DNA of 64,000 bases from Aliirhizobium wenxiniae (GCF_019511445.1 NZ_JAEUAN010000014.1:1-64000), one strand, 5' to 3'; counted from the first letter of the stretch, positions 8,476 to 16,725 are shown. Numbers and translations: made by a program. The notes: generated from the sequence alone by a model not told the origin.

Positions 8476-9204
8476 TCAGACCTGTGCCATGCCTCCGTCG
8501 ACAACGAGTTCTGCACCCGTCGTGAAACTGCTCTCGTCGCTTGCGAGGAAGAGGGCGGCCGCGGCCACCTCTTCGGGCCTCCCCATGCGTCCAAGAGGGA
8601 TCATGCTGGACAGTGCATCTCGCACCTCCTGCGACGCGCTTGCCATCATCGCGGTGTCGGTCGGTCCAGGGCTGACGACGTTGACGCGAACGCCTCTGGG
8701 AGCAAGTTCGTTGGCCCACGTACGCGTAAACGAACGGACTGCTGCTTTGGTCGCACCGTAGACACCATAGCCCTTGGTGCCGATGTCGCCCGCGATTGAG
8801 CCGATGAGTACAATGGTTCCGCCGGATTGCATGAGGTCAACCGCACCCTGCGCTGCGAACACGAGGGATCGGACGTTCAGCCCAAATGCTCGATCGAAAT
8901 GGTCGTCCGAAATCTCTTCGAGCGGTGCATATTCGGACAAGCCCGCGTTCACGACAAGCACGTCGATGCGGCCTTCTTTCGAGCGGATATGCTCGATGAC
9001 GCGCTTAAGATCGGTCTTTTCGTTGGCGTCCGCTTGAATGACCCGGATACTCCCCGAGCCCTCCGACTCTGAAATGTTCTCCCCACCCTTGCGGCTGGTC
9101 GCGTAGACCCGTGCGCCCTCGCTGGCAAATCTCTGCGAAATGGCTCCGCCGATGCCACCGACGCCCCCGATAACGAGGGCGATTTTGTTTGCTAATCTGT
9201 TCAT
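8476..9204 (-). CDS. SDR-family oxidoreductase
   Basis: 242-residue classical short-chain dehydrogenase/reductase: cofactor-binding GGVGGIGG (12-19, the usual TGxxxGIG with a Gly in place of Thr), NAG at 87-89, catalytic Ser136, Tyr149 and Lys153 (YGATK), and the C-terminal GAELVVDGG typical of FabG-like members. The substrate is unknown. The start at 9204 is chosen for its GGAG site and because the protein then begins just before the first beta strand; the frame is open 18 codons further upstream. It is divergent from an HxlR regulator, and the shared upstream region holds a palindrome likely to be the operator (9259-9275). Confidence 0.9.
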   Translation of the reverse strand: MNRLANKIALVIGGVGGIGGAISQRFASEGARVYATSRKGGENISESEGSGSIRVIQADANEKTDLKRVIEHIRSKEGRIDVLVVNAGLSEYAPLEEISDDHFDRAFGLNVRSLVFAAQGAVDLMQSGGTIVLIGSIAGDIGTKGYGVYGATKAAVRSFTRTWANELAPRGVRVNVVSPGPTDTAMMASASQEVRDALSSMIPLGRMGRPEEVAAAALFLASDESSFTTGAELVVDGGMAQV

Positions 9205-9258
9205 GCTAACTCCATCAATAATGATGTGATTAGATATAATGTCTATACCTACGGTCAA

Positions 9259-9275
9259 TTACGCACTATGAGTAA
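9259..9275. promoter_or_regulatory. Palindromic operator candidate, copy 1 (HxlR site)
   Basis: TTACgCActaTGaGTAA: an imperfect 17-bp palindrome between the SDR gene and the divergent hxlR-type gene. The same 10 bp (CTACGGTCAA) precede it as precede the second copy at 12227-12243. HxlR regulators usually repress a divergently transcribed oxidoreductase through such dyads. The assignment is by position and symmetry. Confidence 0.65.
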
Positions 9276-9298
9276 AGCAGATATCGAGGAGTATACCT

Positions 9299-9721
9299 AT
9301 GTCATTGGATGACGGAGGAATGTCCACCAAAGCCAGCATGCCTCGCCGGCCCAAGCCTGTCTCGGTTGAGGCTCTGTTGGACGTCGAGAAGGCGCGGCCG
9401 GTGCTGGAGCAGATCGCCAACAAGTGGTCTGTGCTGATCCTGACTGTATTATGCACCAGACCGTCACGGTTCAACGAGATCATGCGGCGCCTTGACGGGA
9501 TCACGCACAAAGCGCTTTCCGAAGCGTTGAAAAGACTGGAGCGCAACGGGCTCATCCGCCGTGAAGTTCTGACGACGACGACGCCGGTCGGCGTCGAATA
9601 TACCATTACCGTGCTCGGCCGCTCGCTTCAGCAGCCGTTCGAGGCGCTGTACGCCTGGTCCATGACCTACGGCCCGGAGCTTGAGCGCGCGCAAATAGAA
9701 TACGATCGCCAGCGAGACTAG
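9299..9721 (+). CDS. HxlR-family transcriptional regulator
   Basis: 140 residues with one HxlR winged-helix domain (about 27-120): IANKWSVLILTVLCTRPSRFNEI, ITHKALSEALKRLERNGLIRRE and the wing TPVGVEYTITVLGRSL. Members of the family are small dimeric redox- or metabolite-responsive regulators that often control adjacent oxidoreductases. The start has GAGGAG eight bases upstream. No conserved cysteine lies close to the N-terminus (the only one, in VLCTRPS, is in the helix-turn-helix region), so thiol sensing as in HypR is uncertain. A palindrome just upstream and a second copy near 12.2 kb define a likely small regulon. Confidence 0.9.
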   Translation: MSLDDGGMSTKASMPRRPKPVSVEALLDVEKARPVLEQIANKWSVLILTVLCTRPSRFNEIMRRLDGITHKALSEALKRLERNGLIRREVLTTTTPVGVEYTITVLGRSLQQPFEALYAWSMTYGPELERAQIEYDRQRD

Positions 9722-9756
9722 CTCCCTGACGATCGCGCTGCCTTCTACTAGCGGTC

Positions 9757-10773
9757 CTAGACCCTAACGAGCAGCTTGCCGAAATTGCGGCCCTCAAGAA
9801 GACCTATGAATGCTGCGGGGGCATGTTCAAGCCCGTCCACGATGTCCTCTCGATACTTCAACCTGCCGTCAGCGATCCAACCAGCGGCTTCCTCTAAGAA
9901 TGTCGGTTGCTGCTTAATGAACTCCACGTTCATGAAACCTCGAACTGTGATGCTCTTGTGCTGGATGACCTTCATGGAAGAAGGAAGCCGGTCAACGGAT
10001 GGCGGGCCTAACGCTTCGTCATTGTAGTGGGAGATCATCCCGCAGAGGGGCACACGCGCGAAATTGTTGAAAAGTGGCAGGACCGCATCCCAGACGGCGC
10101 CGCCGACGTTTTCGAAATAGACATCGATCCCGACCGGGCAGGCCTCGGCGAGCTGTTGCGCGAAGTGTGGATCACGATGATCGATCGCGGCGTCAAAGCC
10201 CAGTTCGTTTTTGACGAACGCACATTTCTCAGCACCCCCGGCTATCCCAATGGCGCGCGCCCCGTCGATCCTGGCGAGCTGGCCAACGACTGAGCCAACC
10301 GCTCCGCTTGCTGCGGCGACGACAACAGTCTCTCCGGGCTTCGGGCGCCCGATGTTGCGCAGGCCTGCATAGGCTGAGAAGCCGGTCATGCCCAGGACGC
10401 CAAGTCCGGTAGAGATCGGAGCGGCATGCGGATCGATCCTCCGCAAATCGCTTCCGTCGGAGATGGCATGGGTCTGCCAACCCGAGTAGCCAACAAAGAT
10501 GTCGCCTTCCTTCCAATTCAGGTTGCGGGACCGTTTGATCCTGGAGACCGTGGCGCCAACCATCACGTCGCCGATCGCGATCGGATCAGCATAGGACTTG
10601 GCGTCGCTCATGCGTCCCCGCATGTACGGGTCTAGCGAAAGGTAGATGGTTTCGAGCCGAACGTGATCATTGGGCACCTCGGGCAGAGGCGCTTCTTCGA
10701 GACGAAAGTTAGCAGGCTTGGGCGGTCCCGCCGGCCTTGATGCAAGCACGATCCGTCTGTTGGTCTGTGACAT
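9757..10773 (-). CDS. NADP-dependent CurA-type MDR oxidoreductase
   Basis: 338-residue medium-chain reductase of the leukotriene B4 dehydrogenase/CurA group: SLDPYMRGRM near residue 50, VLGMTGFSAYAGL, and the Rossmann motif AAASGAVGSVVGQLA followed by GIAGGAEKC, then YFENVGG. It lacks the zinc ligands of alcohol dehydrogenases, as expected for this group, which reduces activated double bonds of enals and enones with NADPH. The ATG at 10773 has AGGAAG upstream; the TTG five codons earlier overlaps that site and is rejected. It converges with the HxlR gene, and the downstream hydrolase gene has the same orientation. Confidence 0.9.
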   Translation of the reverse strand: MSQTNRRIVLASRPAGPPKPANFRLEEAPLPEVPNDHVRLETIYLSLDPYMRGRMSDAKSYADPIAIGDVMVGATVSRIKRSRNLNWKEGDIFVGYSGWQTHAISDGSDLRRIDPHAAPISTGLGVLGMTGFSAYAGLRNIGRPKPGETVVVAAASGAVGSVVGQLARIDGARAIGIAGGAEKCAFVKNELGFDAAIDHRDPHFAQQLAEACPVGIDVYFENVGGAVWDAVLPLFNNFARVPLCGMISHYNDEALGPPSVDRLPSSMKVIQHKSITVRGFMNVEFIKQQPTFLEEAAGWIADGRLKYREDIVDGLEHAPAAFIGLLEGRNFGKLLVRV

Positions 10774-10844
10774 GGGTGGCTTCCTCAAAGTGTGTCGTGA
10801 CAGACCGCCGCGTTTCTTTCCGGTGCGGCGGTCGCGATCGCGTT

Positions 10845-12071
10845 TCAGTTTGCGAAAAGTTGCTTCAGGAAGCTCATGGTGTCAGGCTGCGCGGCACGGA
10901 TGACGGTGAAGTGGTCCGTGTGCGGATACTCATTGTATGTCACAGGTGTTCCGTCTGCCTTTAATCGCGCGACCAGCGCCCGCGTCGTGTTCAAAAAGAC
11001 AAAGGAGTCGTCGGGGCCAAGCGAGATGAAGGTCGGCTTTTTGAGGCGGAAGTTCGGGTTGGCAGCCGGGTCGTTCGCAGTAAGAAACGCGGCCATCTTC
11101 GGATCACTAGCCCAATCTTGTCTGAAGCCATCGAAGGTCGCACCTTTTGCGGCAATTGCTTTAGACAGGCCACCGATGGCAGGAACCGAGCAGCGTGTCG
11201 TGAATTCCTTCAGCTGCGCTTCAAGATCAGCGCCCATGACGGATGAAGCCTTGAACGAAGGATCAATCACCTTCAACCCAGTCGTCATGAGGGCGACGTT
11301 GAAGTTCTGGAGAAGGCGATAGTCGCTTGCCTTTTCAGGGTTCGCTACGGCTCGCTGGCCTAGCTCTTTGACGAAAGCATCGATCGAGGTGTAGGGCGCT
11401 ATTGCCGCCGTTCCGATGTATTCCAACTGCGGGGCTTCATCGGCATAGGCTTCGACGCCGAGGACCGCGTGACCGCCGTCAGAATGCCCAACCGCGGCGT
11501 ACTGCTTCGAAAGGTTGCCGTCGACATTGTGAGCGGCAACCACGCCGCTGATCAGCGAACGCGCCAGACTGCTGGCACTGAAGTAGGGGTAAGGAACCGT
11601 TGCGGCTTCGCCGAGACCTTCCAAATCAGGAGCAACGACTGCATAGCCCGCGTTTACAAGCGTCGAGATTTCGAACAGGTAATCGCTATTGAAGCCGTCC
11701 TTTGTAAGGCCACCATCAAGCTCACCTGTCAGGCTGGGTGCGCATAGCTTATTGCCAGGTGTCGTCGTCCCATGTGCCCAGGCAATTACTGGCCATCCAC
11801 CGGGTGCCGCCTTTCCGTCCGGCACCAACAGGAGGGTTGATGCCGTTGTGAGGTCTCCGGACACCGACTACATGGTGTGGACCATGAGCTGTGCGTGTCC
11901 CTTGATTTGTGGTGAAATGTTGTGCGGTTTATGGGAGATCACCGCTCCGGACGTTGCCGCTTCTTCGACAGCCAGGGCGGGAACGGTGGAACCGGCGATC
12001 ATCACGGTGGAGCTAAGGATCGTCATGACGAGCGCGTGCGTGACCGCCCGTCTTAATGTCGAGGCATGCAT
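10845..12071 (-). pseudogene. Secreted alpha/beta hydrolase (lipase-like) with in-frame amber codon
   Basis: From the ATG at 12071 (GGAG site) a signal peptide (RRAVTHALVMTILSSTVMIAG...ALA) leads into a mature start, then a TAG at 11870-11868 interrupts codon 68. The same frame continues at once as SVSGDLTTASTLLLVPDG and stays open to 10845. It contains WPVIAWAHGT (oxyanion region), the nucleophile motif GHSDGG (Ser near residue 197), a late Asp in LGPDDS and His in HTDHF, as in bacterial secretory lipases of about 400 residues. Both halves align as one protein, so a CAG-to-TAG change is the simple explanation. Without suppression only an exported peptide of 67 residues is made. A palindromic operator lies upstream at 12227. 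Confidence 0.75.
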
Positions 12072-12393
12072 AAGACACTCCAGTTTGTTCAATTCAGAAT
12101 AGACCTCGCGCGGGGGTGCTGTGCACAGCCCATGCTTGCGAGGGCGATTGGGAGACCTGATCGGCCTCATCCGCAGAAACGGGCGCAATCGCTCGCTTAA
12201 GATATACGTGGGTTATCTACGGTCAATTACGCACTTTGCGTAAACAATGTTTCGGAAAGTATATCGACTTCATCGCATCGACGACGCGATGGCCGCCTCG
12301 CCACCAGTTAAGCTGCTGGAGCAGTCACGAGTTCATGACCCGCGGCCGGCTGCTGGAGCTTCGCTAGCCAGCCTTTCAAAAGGTTATACATGC
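12072..12393. other. Intergenic with operator, otherwise empty
   Basis: Apart from the palindrome at 12227-12243 I see no gene. Open frames here are short and lack ribosome sites. It separates two minus-strand genes and must contain the promoter of the hydrolase gene and the 3' end of the AraC transcript. Confidence 0.5.
12227..12243. promoter_or_regulatory. Palindromic operator candidate, copy 2
   Basis: TTACGCA-CTT-TGCGTAA: a perfect 7-bp dyad with a 3-bp centre, again preceded by CTACGGTCAA. It lies about 155 bp upstream of the secreted-hydrolase gene and nearly repeats the site in front of the HxlR regulator. Confidence 0.65.
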
Positions 12394-13293
12394 TTACGTG
12401 GCAGCAATCGCGCGAGAATAAGCCCCGGGCGGCATCCCCACATGCCGACTAAAGGCGACATTGAAAGCGCTCGTCGAGCCATAGCCGACGCGTTCAGCGA
12501 TTTCCGCCATCGCGACCTCGTCGCGAAGAAGCTCTTTCGCCAAGGCCATCCGCCACCTCGTTGCGTATTCCATCGGCGCGACGCCTACCTCCTTGCGGAA
12601 GCGATCGAAGAAGGTCGAACGAGACATGGCAGCCTCTTTGGCAAGCGTCTCCACCGTAATGCTGCGACCTGGATTTGCGTGTATCCGGCGTAATGTCGGC
12701 GCCAGCAATGGATCGGCCATGCCACGCAGGAGACCCGGCGGTGCCTTGGCGCTTGCGGCCGATCGTATTGCATCGATGAACAACACTTCGAGCAACCGAT
12801 GGAGCACCATCTCACGCGCGGCACGGTCGGCCCTCGTCTCCTCGTTGATCATCCGGACGAGAGCCATCAGTCGCTCTTCACCATGAACATGGATGACCTC
12901 CGGCAGCAGCGATACGAGAAGGGCCTTGTCATCCGAGCCGAACTGACAATGACCAACCAGTGCCTTGATCTCCGTCGGCCATTCCGGATCGCCCAGACGA
13001 AAGACACCGGGGCTGGTCTCCAGGCGCTGGGCAAGTGCGCCCCGTGGCGGCGCCTCCATGCTGCTCATCGTGAACGAGAAAATCTTCGGAACCAGGACAA
13101 AATCGCCCGCAGCCAGCACCATGGCCTCACGGCCGGCTATCGTCATCAGGCAACGGCCCTCGACCACCGCGCAGTAGAAGGGGCTTCCAAGCTCCGTGCG
13201 CTCAACCAGCCACCGACCGCCGCCCGTCACCAGCTTTGAGATCGACGGGCTCGGCTTCAACAAGGAAACAACTTCAGCAACCGGATCGGTCAT
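12394..13293 (-). CDS. AraC-family regulator with N-terminal cupin
   Basis: 299 residues. The N-terminal half is a cupin-like ligand domain (RWLVERTELGSPFYCAVVEG, LAAGDFVLVPK). The C-terminal 100 residues are a double helix-turn-helix AraC domain (ITVETLAKEAAMSRSTFFDRF, then MAEIAERVGYGSTSAFNVAFSRHVGMPPGAY). This architecture is common in activators of detoxification or aromatic-catabolism genes. The ATG at 13293 is preferred to the adjacent TTG. It is divergent from an SDR and an alpha/beta hydrolase gene, which are its likely targets; the 98-bp gap must hold both promoters. The inducer is unknown. Confidence 0.9.
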   Translation of the reverse strand: MTDPVAEVVSLLKPSPSISKLVTGGGRWLVERTELGSPFYCAVVEGRCLMTIAGREAMVLAAGDFVLVPKIFSFTMSSMEAPPRGALAQRLETSPGVFRLGDPEWPTEIKALVGHCQFGSDDKALLVSLLPEVIHVHGEERLMALVRMINEETRADRAAREMVLHRLLEVLFIDAIRSAASAKAPPGLLRGMADPLLAPTLRRIHANPGRSITVETLAKEAAMSRSTFFDRFRKEVGVAPMEYATRWRMALAKELLRDEVAMAEIAERVGYGSTSAFNVAFSRHVGMPPGAYSRAIAAT

Positions 13294-13391
13294 CAATTCG
13301 GACTTCCGCTAAACGCTTTTGGACGTACGCCTATAGCAGGTCCGGGTGACTAGGTCCATCTTCAGCCGAGTTAAATGTCAGGAGACGGAAC

Positions 13392-14150
13392 ATGCCAAAG
13401 ATCCTCATCACCGGTTGCTCGTCCGGTTTCGGCCTCGCCACCGCACAGAAATTCTTGGACGCCGGGTGGGACGTCGTCGCAACCATGCGCACACCGCGAA
13501 ACAACCTTCTTCCTTCGAACGACAGGCTCGAAATCCTGCCGCTAGATGTCACCAGCGCGGACAGCATTGCTGAGGCGGTCGAAGCTGCCGGCACGATCGA
13601 TGCTCTGGTCAACAACGCCGGCGTCGGCATGCTCAATGTGCTCGAAGGCTCGGAGATGTCGAAGGTTCGCGAACTGTTCGAGACAAACGTCTTCGGCGCA
13701 ATGGCGATGACAAAAGCCGTCCTTCCGCAGATGCGGGTCCGGCGCTCAGGCGTCATAGTCAACGTCAGCTCCGCCGTCACGATAAGGCCGTTGCCCGCTC
13801 TCTCGGTCTACAGCGCCAGCAAGGCGGCGCTCAATGCCTTCACGGAGAGCCTCGCGCTCGAGGCGGCGATGTTCGGCATCCGCGCTAAAATCGTCCTACC
13901 TGGCTCTGCACCGACGACCGGCTTCGGCAAGAATGCCGTCTCGCGCATGGGCATGGAAATCCCCGAGCCCTATGAAGTTTTCGTCCACGACTACATGAAG
14001 AAGCTGCGTTCGGGCACTGAGGTCACTACGCCGGAAGCTGTTGCAGAGGCCGTCTGGCGGTCTGTGACAGAGATCGACGCGCCGATGAAGATCCCCGCCG
14101 GCGCCGACGCGGAAACCTCGTTCCGCGAAGCGGGTCATTCGCTCGCCTGA
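13392..14150 (+). CDS. SDR-family oxidoreductase
   Basis: 252-residue short-chain dehydrogenase: TGCSSGFGLA cofactor loop (7-16), NNAG at 74-77, Ser127 region VNVSSAV, catalytic Tyr140 and Lys144 (YSASK). The TGxSSGFG variant is typical of the extended subgroup that acts on small ketones or steroid-like substrates, but the substrate cannot be deduced. The start has GGAG upstream. It is followed 39 bp later by an alpha/beta hydrolase gene in the same direction, so the two are probably one operon controlled by the divergent AraC regulator. Confidence 0.9.
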   Translation: MPKILITGCSSGFGLATAQKFLDAGWDVVATMRTPRNNLLPSNDRLEILPLDVTSADSIAEAVEAAGTIDALVNNAGVGMLNVLEGSEMSKVRELFETNVFGAMAMTKAVLPQMRVRRSGVIVNVSSAVTIRPLPALSVYSASKAALNAFTESLALEAAMFGIRAKIVLPGSAPTTGFGKNAVSRMGMEIPEPYEVFVHDYMKKLRSGTEVTTPEAVAEAVWRSVTEIDAPMKIPAGADAETSFREAGHSLA

Positions 14151-14189
14151 ATATCACCATCCGAAATCCACTTTTGAAGATCGAGACCC

Positions 14190-15134
14190 ATGAACAATCT
14201 GATCAATCTCGCGAAGCATATTCCGACCACTGAAGCCACGCTCACCGTTGCCTACACGCCGATCCGCCTCTCTATGCCCGGTCGCCAGCCGCTGGAGCTG
14301 CGTTTGACAGCACCAGCCAATGGCGCTGACTTGCCCATCGTGATTCTTTCACATGGTTTTGGCCCGTCCAACTATGTCCCTTCAAAGGACGGCTACGCGC
14401 CACTTGCACAGTTCTGGGCGGAGAGAGGGTTTGTCGTGATCCAGCCGACCCACGCGAGTTCGAGGGTTGGTGGCCTGCCGAAGGATTCTCCCGGCGCACC
14501 ATTTTTCTGGCGCGAGCGTGTTGAGGAGGTAAAGGCAATCCTCGACCAGTTGCGCGAGATCGAGCGACAGGCTCCCGCCGTTGCTGGCCGGATGGATCAT
14601 CTACGCATCGCTGCCGTTGGCCACTCCCTTGGCGGCCATACCGTTGGACTTCTGATGGGAGCGCAGCTCAATGGTGAGGATTTTTCCGATCCTCGCATCT
14701 CGGCGGGCACTCTCCTGACAACGCCGGGCCGCGGCGGCAAGGATATGACCGAAGAGAACGCTGCTCGGTTTCCGTTTTTCGATGTCGACTTCTCGACCTT
14801 AACGACACACAGCCTGGTTGTCTGTGGTGATATGGATAAGCCGCATTTCACCACCCGTGGCCCTGAGTGGCATGCAGATGCGTTTCACGATGCGCCGGGC
14901 GCTAAAGCAATGCTGACCATGCACGGCGTTGGTCACGGCCTAGGCGGGATCGCCGCACTAGACGCAAAGGAAACAGAAACAGAATCCCCAGACGTGCTGG
15001 AAGCGACGCGGCGCCTGACGCTTGCGTGGCTTCAGACGGCTCTCAAAGCAGACGACGGGGCGTGGGAACGAGCAACTTCGGCGCTTTTCCAGGATGCGGC
15101 AACGCTCGCCACTGTCTCGGAGAAGCATCTTTGA
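14190..15134 (+). CDS. Alpha/beta hydrolase (platelet-activating-factor acetylhydrolase/dienelactone-hydrolase like)
   Basis: 314 residues, no signal peptide. Catalytic features: oxyanion loop ILSHGFG (52-58), nucleophile elbow GHSLGG (Ser146), an Asp in VVCGDMDKP and His in GVGHGLGG. It resembles bacterial cytoplasmic esterases with a chlorophyllase/PAF-acetylhydrolase-like fold. The 3' end lies exactly beside a truncated response regulator on the other strand, so a recombination junction lies near 15,140. The C-terminus may therefore differ from relatives, but the catalytic core is complete. Confidence 0.85.
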   Translation: MNNLINLAKHIPTTEATLTVAYTPIRLSMPGRQPLELRLTAPANGADLPIVILSHGFGPSNYVPSKDGYAPLAQFWAERGFVVIQPTHASSRVGGLPKDSPGAPFFWRERVEEVKAILDQLREIERQAPAVAGRMDHLRIAAVGHSLGGHTVGLLMGAQLNGEDFSDPRISAGTLLTTPGRGGKDMTEENAARFPFFDVDFSTLTTHSLVVCGDMDKPHFTTRGPEWHADAFHDAPGAKAMLTMHGVGHGLGGIAALDAKETETESPDVLEATRRLTLAWLQTALKADDGAWERATSALFQDAATLATVSEKHL

Positions 15135-15361
15135 CAGGCGCTCGGCTTCTGCTTCGCCAGTTGGAGACCCTCGGCCTCAGTGAGAAGGTCGATGTCAGTG
15201 AGCATAAGGCGAATGTCGGGATTGTTTTCAAGGACGTTGATCGCCTCTTGAGCATTTTGACCTGCAAATATCTCATATCCTGCTTGTTCGAGTTCCTCGA
15301 CCAGCAATAATCTCAGGACCGGGTCGTCCTCTACGACAAGGATAGCATCTGCTTTGGGCAT
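15135..15361 (-). pseudogene. Response regulator receiver domain, 3'-truncated
   Basis: ATG at 15361 starts a receiver domain: ILVVEDDPVLRLLLVEELEQ, acidic pocket Glu11-Asp12-Asp13 and phospho-acceptor Asp56 in MLTDID. After about residue 70 (EGLQLAKQ) the sequence stops resembling a receiver, and the frame reads on into the antisense of the neighbouring hydrolase gene. The conserved Thr and Lys and the last two helices are missing. Related rhizobial proteins are stand-alone regulators of about 120-130 residues. The break coincides with the end of the hydrolase gene, so one rearrangement probably caused it. Confidence 0.75.
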
Positions 15362-15452
15362 GCAAGATGACCCTCTGTTGTCTGTGTACGGTATCGTACG
15401 CTCAGAACTGTCATAGGTGGCATCGGTTCCAACGCTTGTCTCGCTCGAAGGA

Positions 15453-15623
15453 TCACGGCGCCAAGCATTCGTCGCAAATGCCGCAGCCGTCTTCGTCCAT
15501 GGCGGAGCTCGGACGCTGGCAGCAGCAGCAGACGCAACCGGCTGACTCATTCTGATTGATGCGTTTTGGAGCCAAAATCTCAATGTCCGCGTCTGAAAAC
15601 ATCCCAGTCATTGCGTCACCCAT
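15453..15623 (-). CDS. Small cysteine-rich peptide, unknown function
   Basis: 56-residue frame from ATG 15623 (alternative ATGs at 15611 and 15602). The C-terminal half contains two cysteine clusters: CVCCCC, then CGICDEC, seven or more Cys in about 30 residues, with an acidic spacer. Such a pattern could bind zinc, copper or an iron-sulfur centre. No family is recognised. The ribosome site GGGAG is 7 bases upstream. It is divergent from the hsp20 gene, about 200 bp apart, so it may belong to the stress-response set. Coding status is plausible but unproven. Confidence 0.5.
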   Translation of the reverse strand: MGDAMTGMFSDADIEILAPKRINQNESAGCVCCCCQRPSSAMDEDGCGICDECLAP

Positions 15624-15734
15624 CCCGATGCTCCCAAGTCGAAAATCGCAATCGAGATAGGATCGCTTTTCAAACGAACAAGATAACCTCCGGAGAGCTG
15701 AAAAAAATTTCGGATCAGGTCTTGAACGACAAAA

Positions 15735-15838
15735 ACTCAAAAACCAAATCGTCCAGCGCCGACGGCCCATTAGGGAGCCGGTTAATCAGGGGAGCACTTT
15801 GCTTCCTTCCATGTTGCTTTACGGAGGATATGGTTATG
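15735..15838 (+). promoter_or_regulatory. ROSE-type RNA thermometer in hsp20 leader
   Basis: The leader just before the Hsp20 start contains TTGCT (15814-15818) followed by GGAGGAT (15823-15829), then TGG and TATG. This matches the conserved 3' hairpin of rhizobial ROSE elements, in which the UUGCU strand pairs imperfectly with the Shine-Dalgarno sequence and melts on heating. Upstream GC-rich inverted segments (GACGGCCC...GGGAGCCGG) could form the accessory hairpins. The 5' limit is approximate. Confidence 0.75.
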
Positions 15839-16306
15839 AGAACTGAACTTGATTTTGCACCACTCTATCGTTCGAGCATCGGCTTCGACCGCGTGTTCAA
15901 TCTGCTCAATAATACGCAGCGTCTCAACGCAATCGAAACCTGGCCTGCCTATGACATCGTCAAAACCGGCGAAGACGACTATCGCATCACAATGGCAGTG
16001 GCGGGCTTCGGCGAAGGCGATTTGGATATCACTCAGGAGCGCAACGTCCTGGTGATCAAAGGCGGGAAAGCCGAAGAACTACAGGGCGAATATCTCCACC
16101 GCGGCATCGCTGGCCGGTCCTTTGAGCGCAAGTTTGAGCTTGCCGATCATGTGAGGGTCGAAGGTGCCGATCTGAAGAATGGCCTGCTGACGATTGCCCT
16201 GAAGCGCGAGGTCCCCGAAGCCATGAAACCGCGCAAGATCGAAATCGGCGTCGTTTCGTCTGCCGGCGAGCCGCTTCGACTTGGAGCCGACCGCCAGGTC
16301 GCATGA
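15836..16306 (+). CDS. Hsp20-family small heat-shock protein
   Basis: 156 residues with an alpha-crystallin domain (about 38-135): WPAYDIVKTGEDDYRITMAV, AGFGEGDLDIT, and GIAGRSFERKFELADHV leading to the conserved NGLLTIALKRE. It acts as an ATP-independent chaperone that forms oligomers and holds unfolding proteins. The ATG at 15836 lies eight bases after GGAGG; the ATG two codons earlier is too close to that site. Expression should be temperature-controlled by the ROSE leader. A strong GC hairpin follows the stop. The class is like rhizobial HspD/HspF proteins. Confidence 0.93.
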   Translation: MRTELDFAPLYRSSIGFDRVFNLLNNTQRLNAIETWPAYDIVKTGEDDYRITMAVAGFGEGDLDITQERNVLVIKGGKAEELQGEYLHRGIAGRSFERKFELADHVRVEGADLKNGLLTIALKREVPEAMKPRKIEIGVVSSAGEPLRLGADRQVA

Positions 16307-16339
16307 CCGCTTAACCGAGATAAAACGCCTCTTGCTATC

Positions 16340-16361
16340 AGCCGGCCCGTCTGGGCCGGCT
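16340..16361 (+). terminator. Terminator-like hairpin after hsp20
   Basis: A-GCCGGCCC-GTCT-GGGCCGGC-T forms a perfect 8-bp GC stem with a 4-base loop, 34 bases after the hsp20 stop. The T-run after it is weak (TTCAGTTAT), so termination may be partial. Confidence 0.65.
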
Positions 16362-16401
16362 TCAGTTATCTGTCCTTGCCGAGCACACGAAGGAGGTTGC
16401 T

Positions 16402-16698
16402 ATGTTGCTCGCTCAATTTGACAAGCCGATCTACGCACAGCGCCGGTATTTCGTGCAGGAGATAACCGGACTGGATGACGTGTTCGATTTTCTCGACGAA
16501 TGGCCCCGAGATAAGCGAAACCTGGCTTACGACACCCTCGTTCGCTACTGTCGTGAGGCGGCGAGTGGTCACTGGCCGATCGATGCGGCTCGCGAGAACT
16601 TTCGTATTTTTCTGAAGCAGAACAATAAGCTTGCCGAGCTCGGGGATGTCCCGCCTCATCTCAGGCGTGACACTGGCGCGAAGATCAGCGGGGCGTGA
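16402..16698 (+). CDS. DUF982 family protein
   Basis: 98 residues. The central segment FDFLDEWPRDKRNLAYDTLVRYCREAASGHWPIDAARENFRIF (quoted in part: DFLDEWP near residue 29, AYDTL, then AARENF) matches the DUF982 pattern, a family of small proteins abundant in rhizobia and often on plasmids. The function of the family is unknown. The start is firm: GGAGG five bases before the ATG. It is separated from hsp20 by a hairpin and could be a distinct transcript or read-through product. Confidence 0.8.
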   Translation: MLLAQFDKPIYAQRRYFVQEITGLDDVFDFLDEWPRDKRNLAYDTLVRYCREAASGHWPIDAARENFRIFLKQNNKLAELGDVPPHLRRDTGAKISGA

Positions 16699-16725
16699 TC
16701 GTCAGAAGCAACAGCCTCGCCGGGT

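Noticed and set aside
8140..8799. Plus-strand frame crossing the SDR gene
   Set aside because: It overlaps the end of the lyase gene and the SDR gene antisense. No protein similarity is visible.
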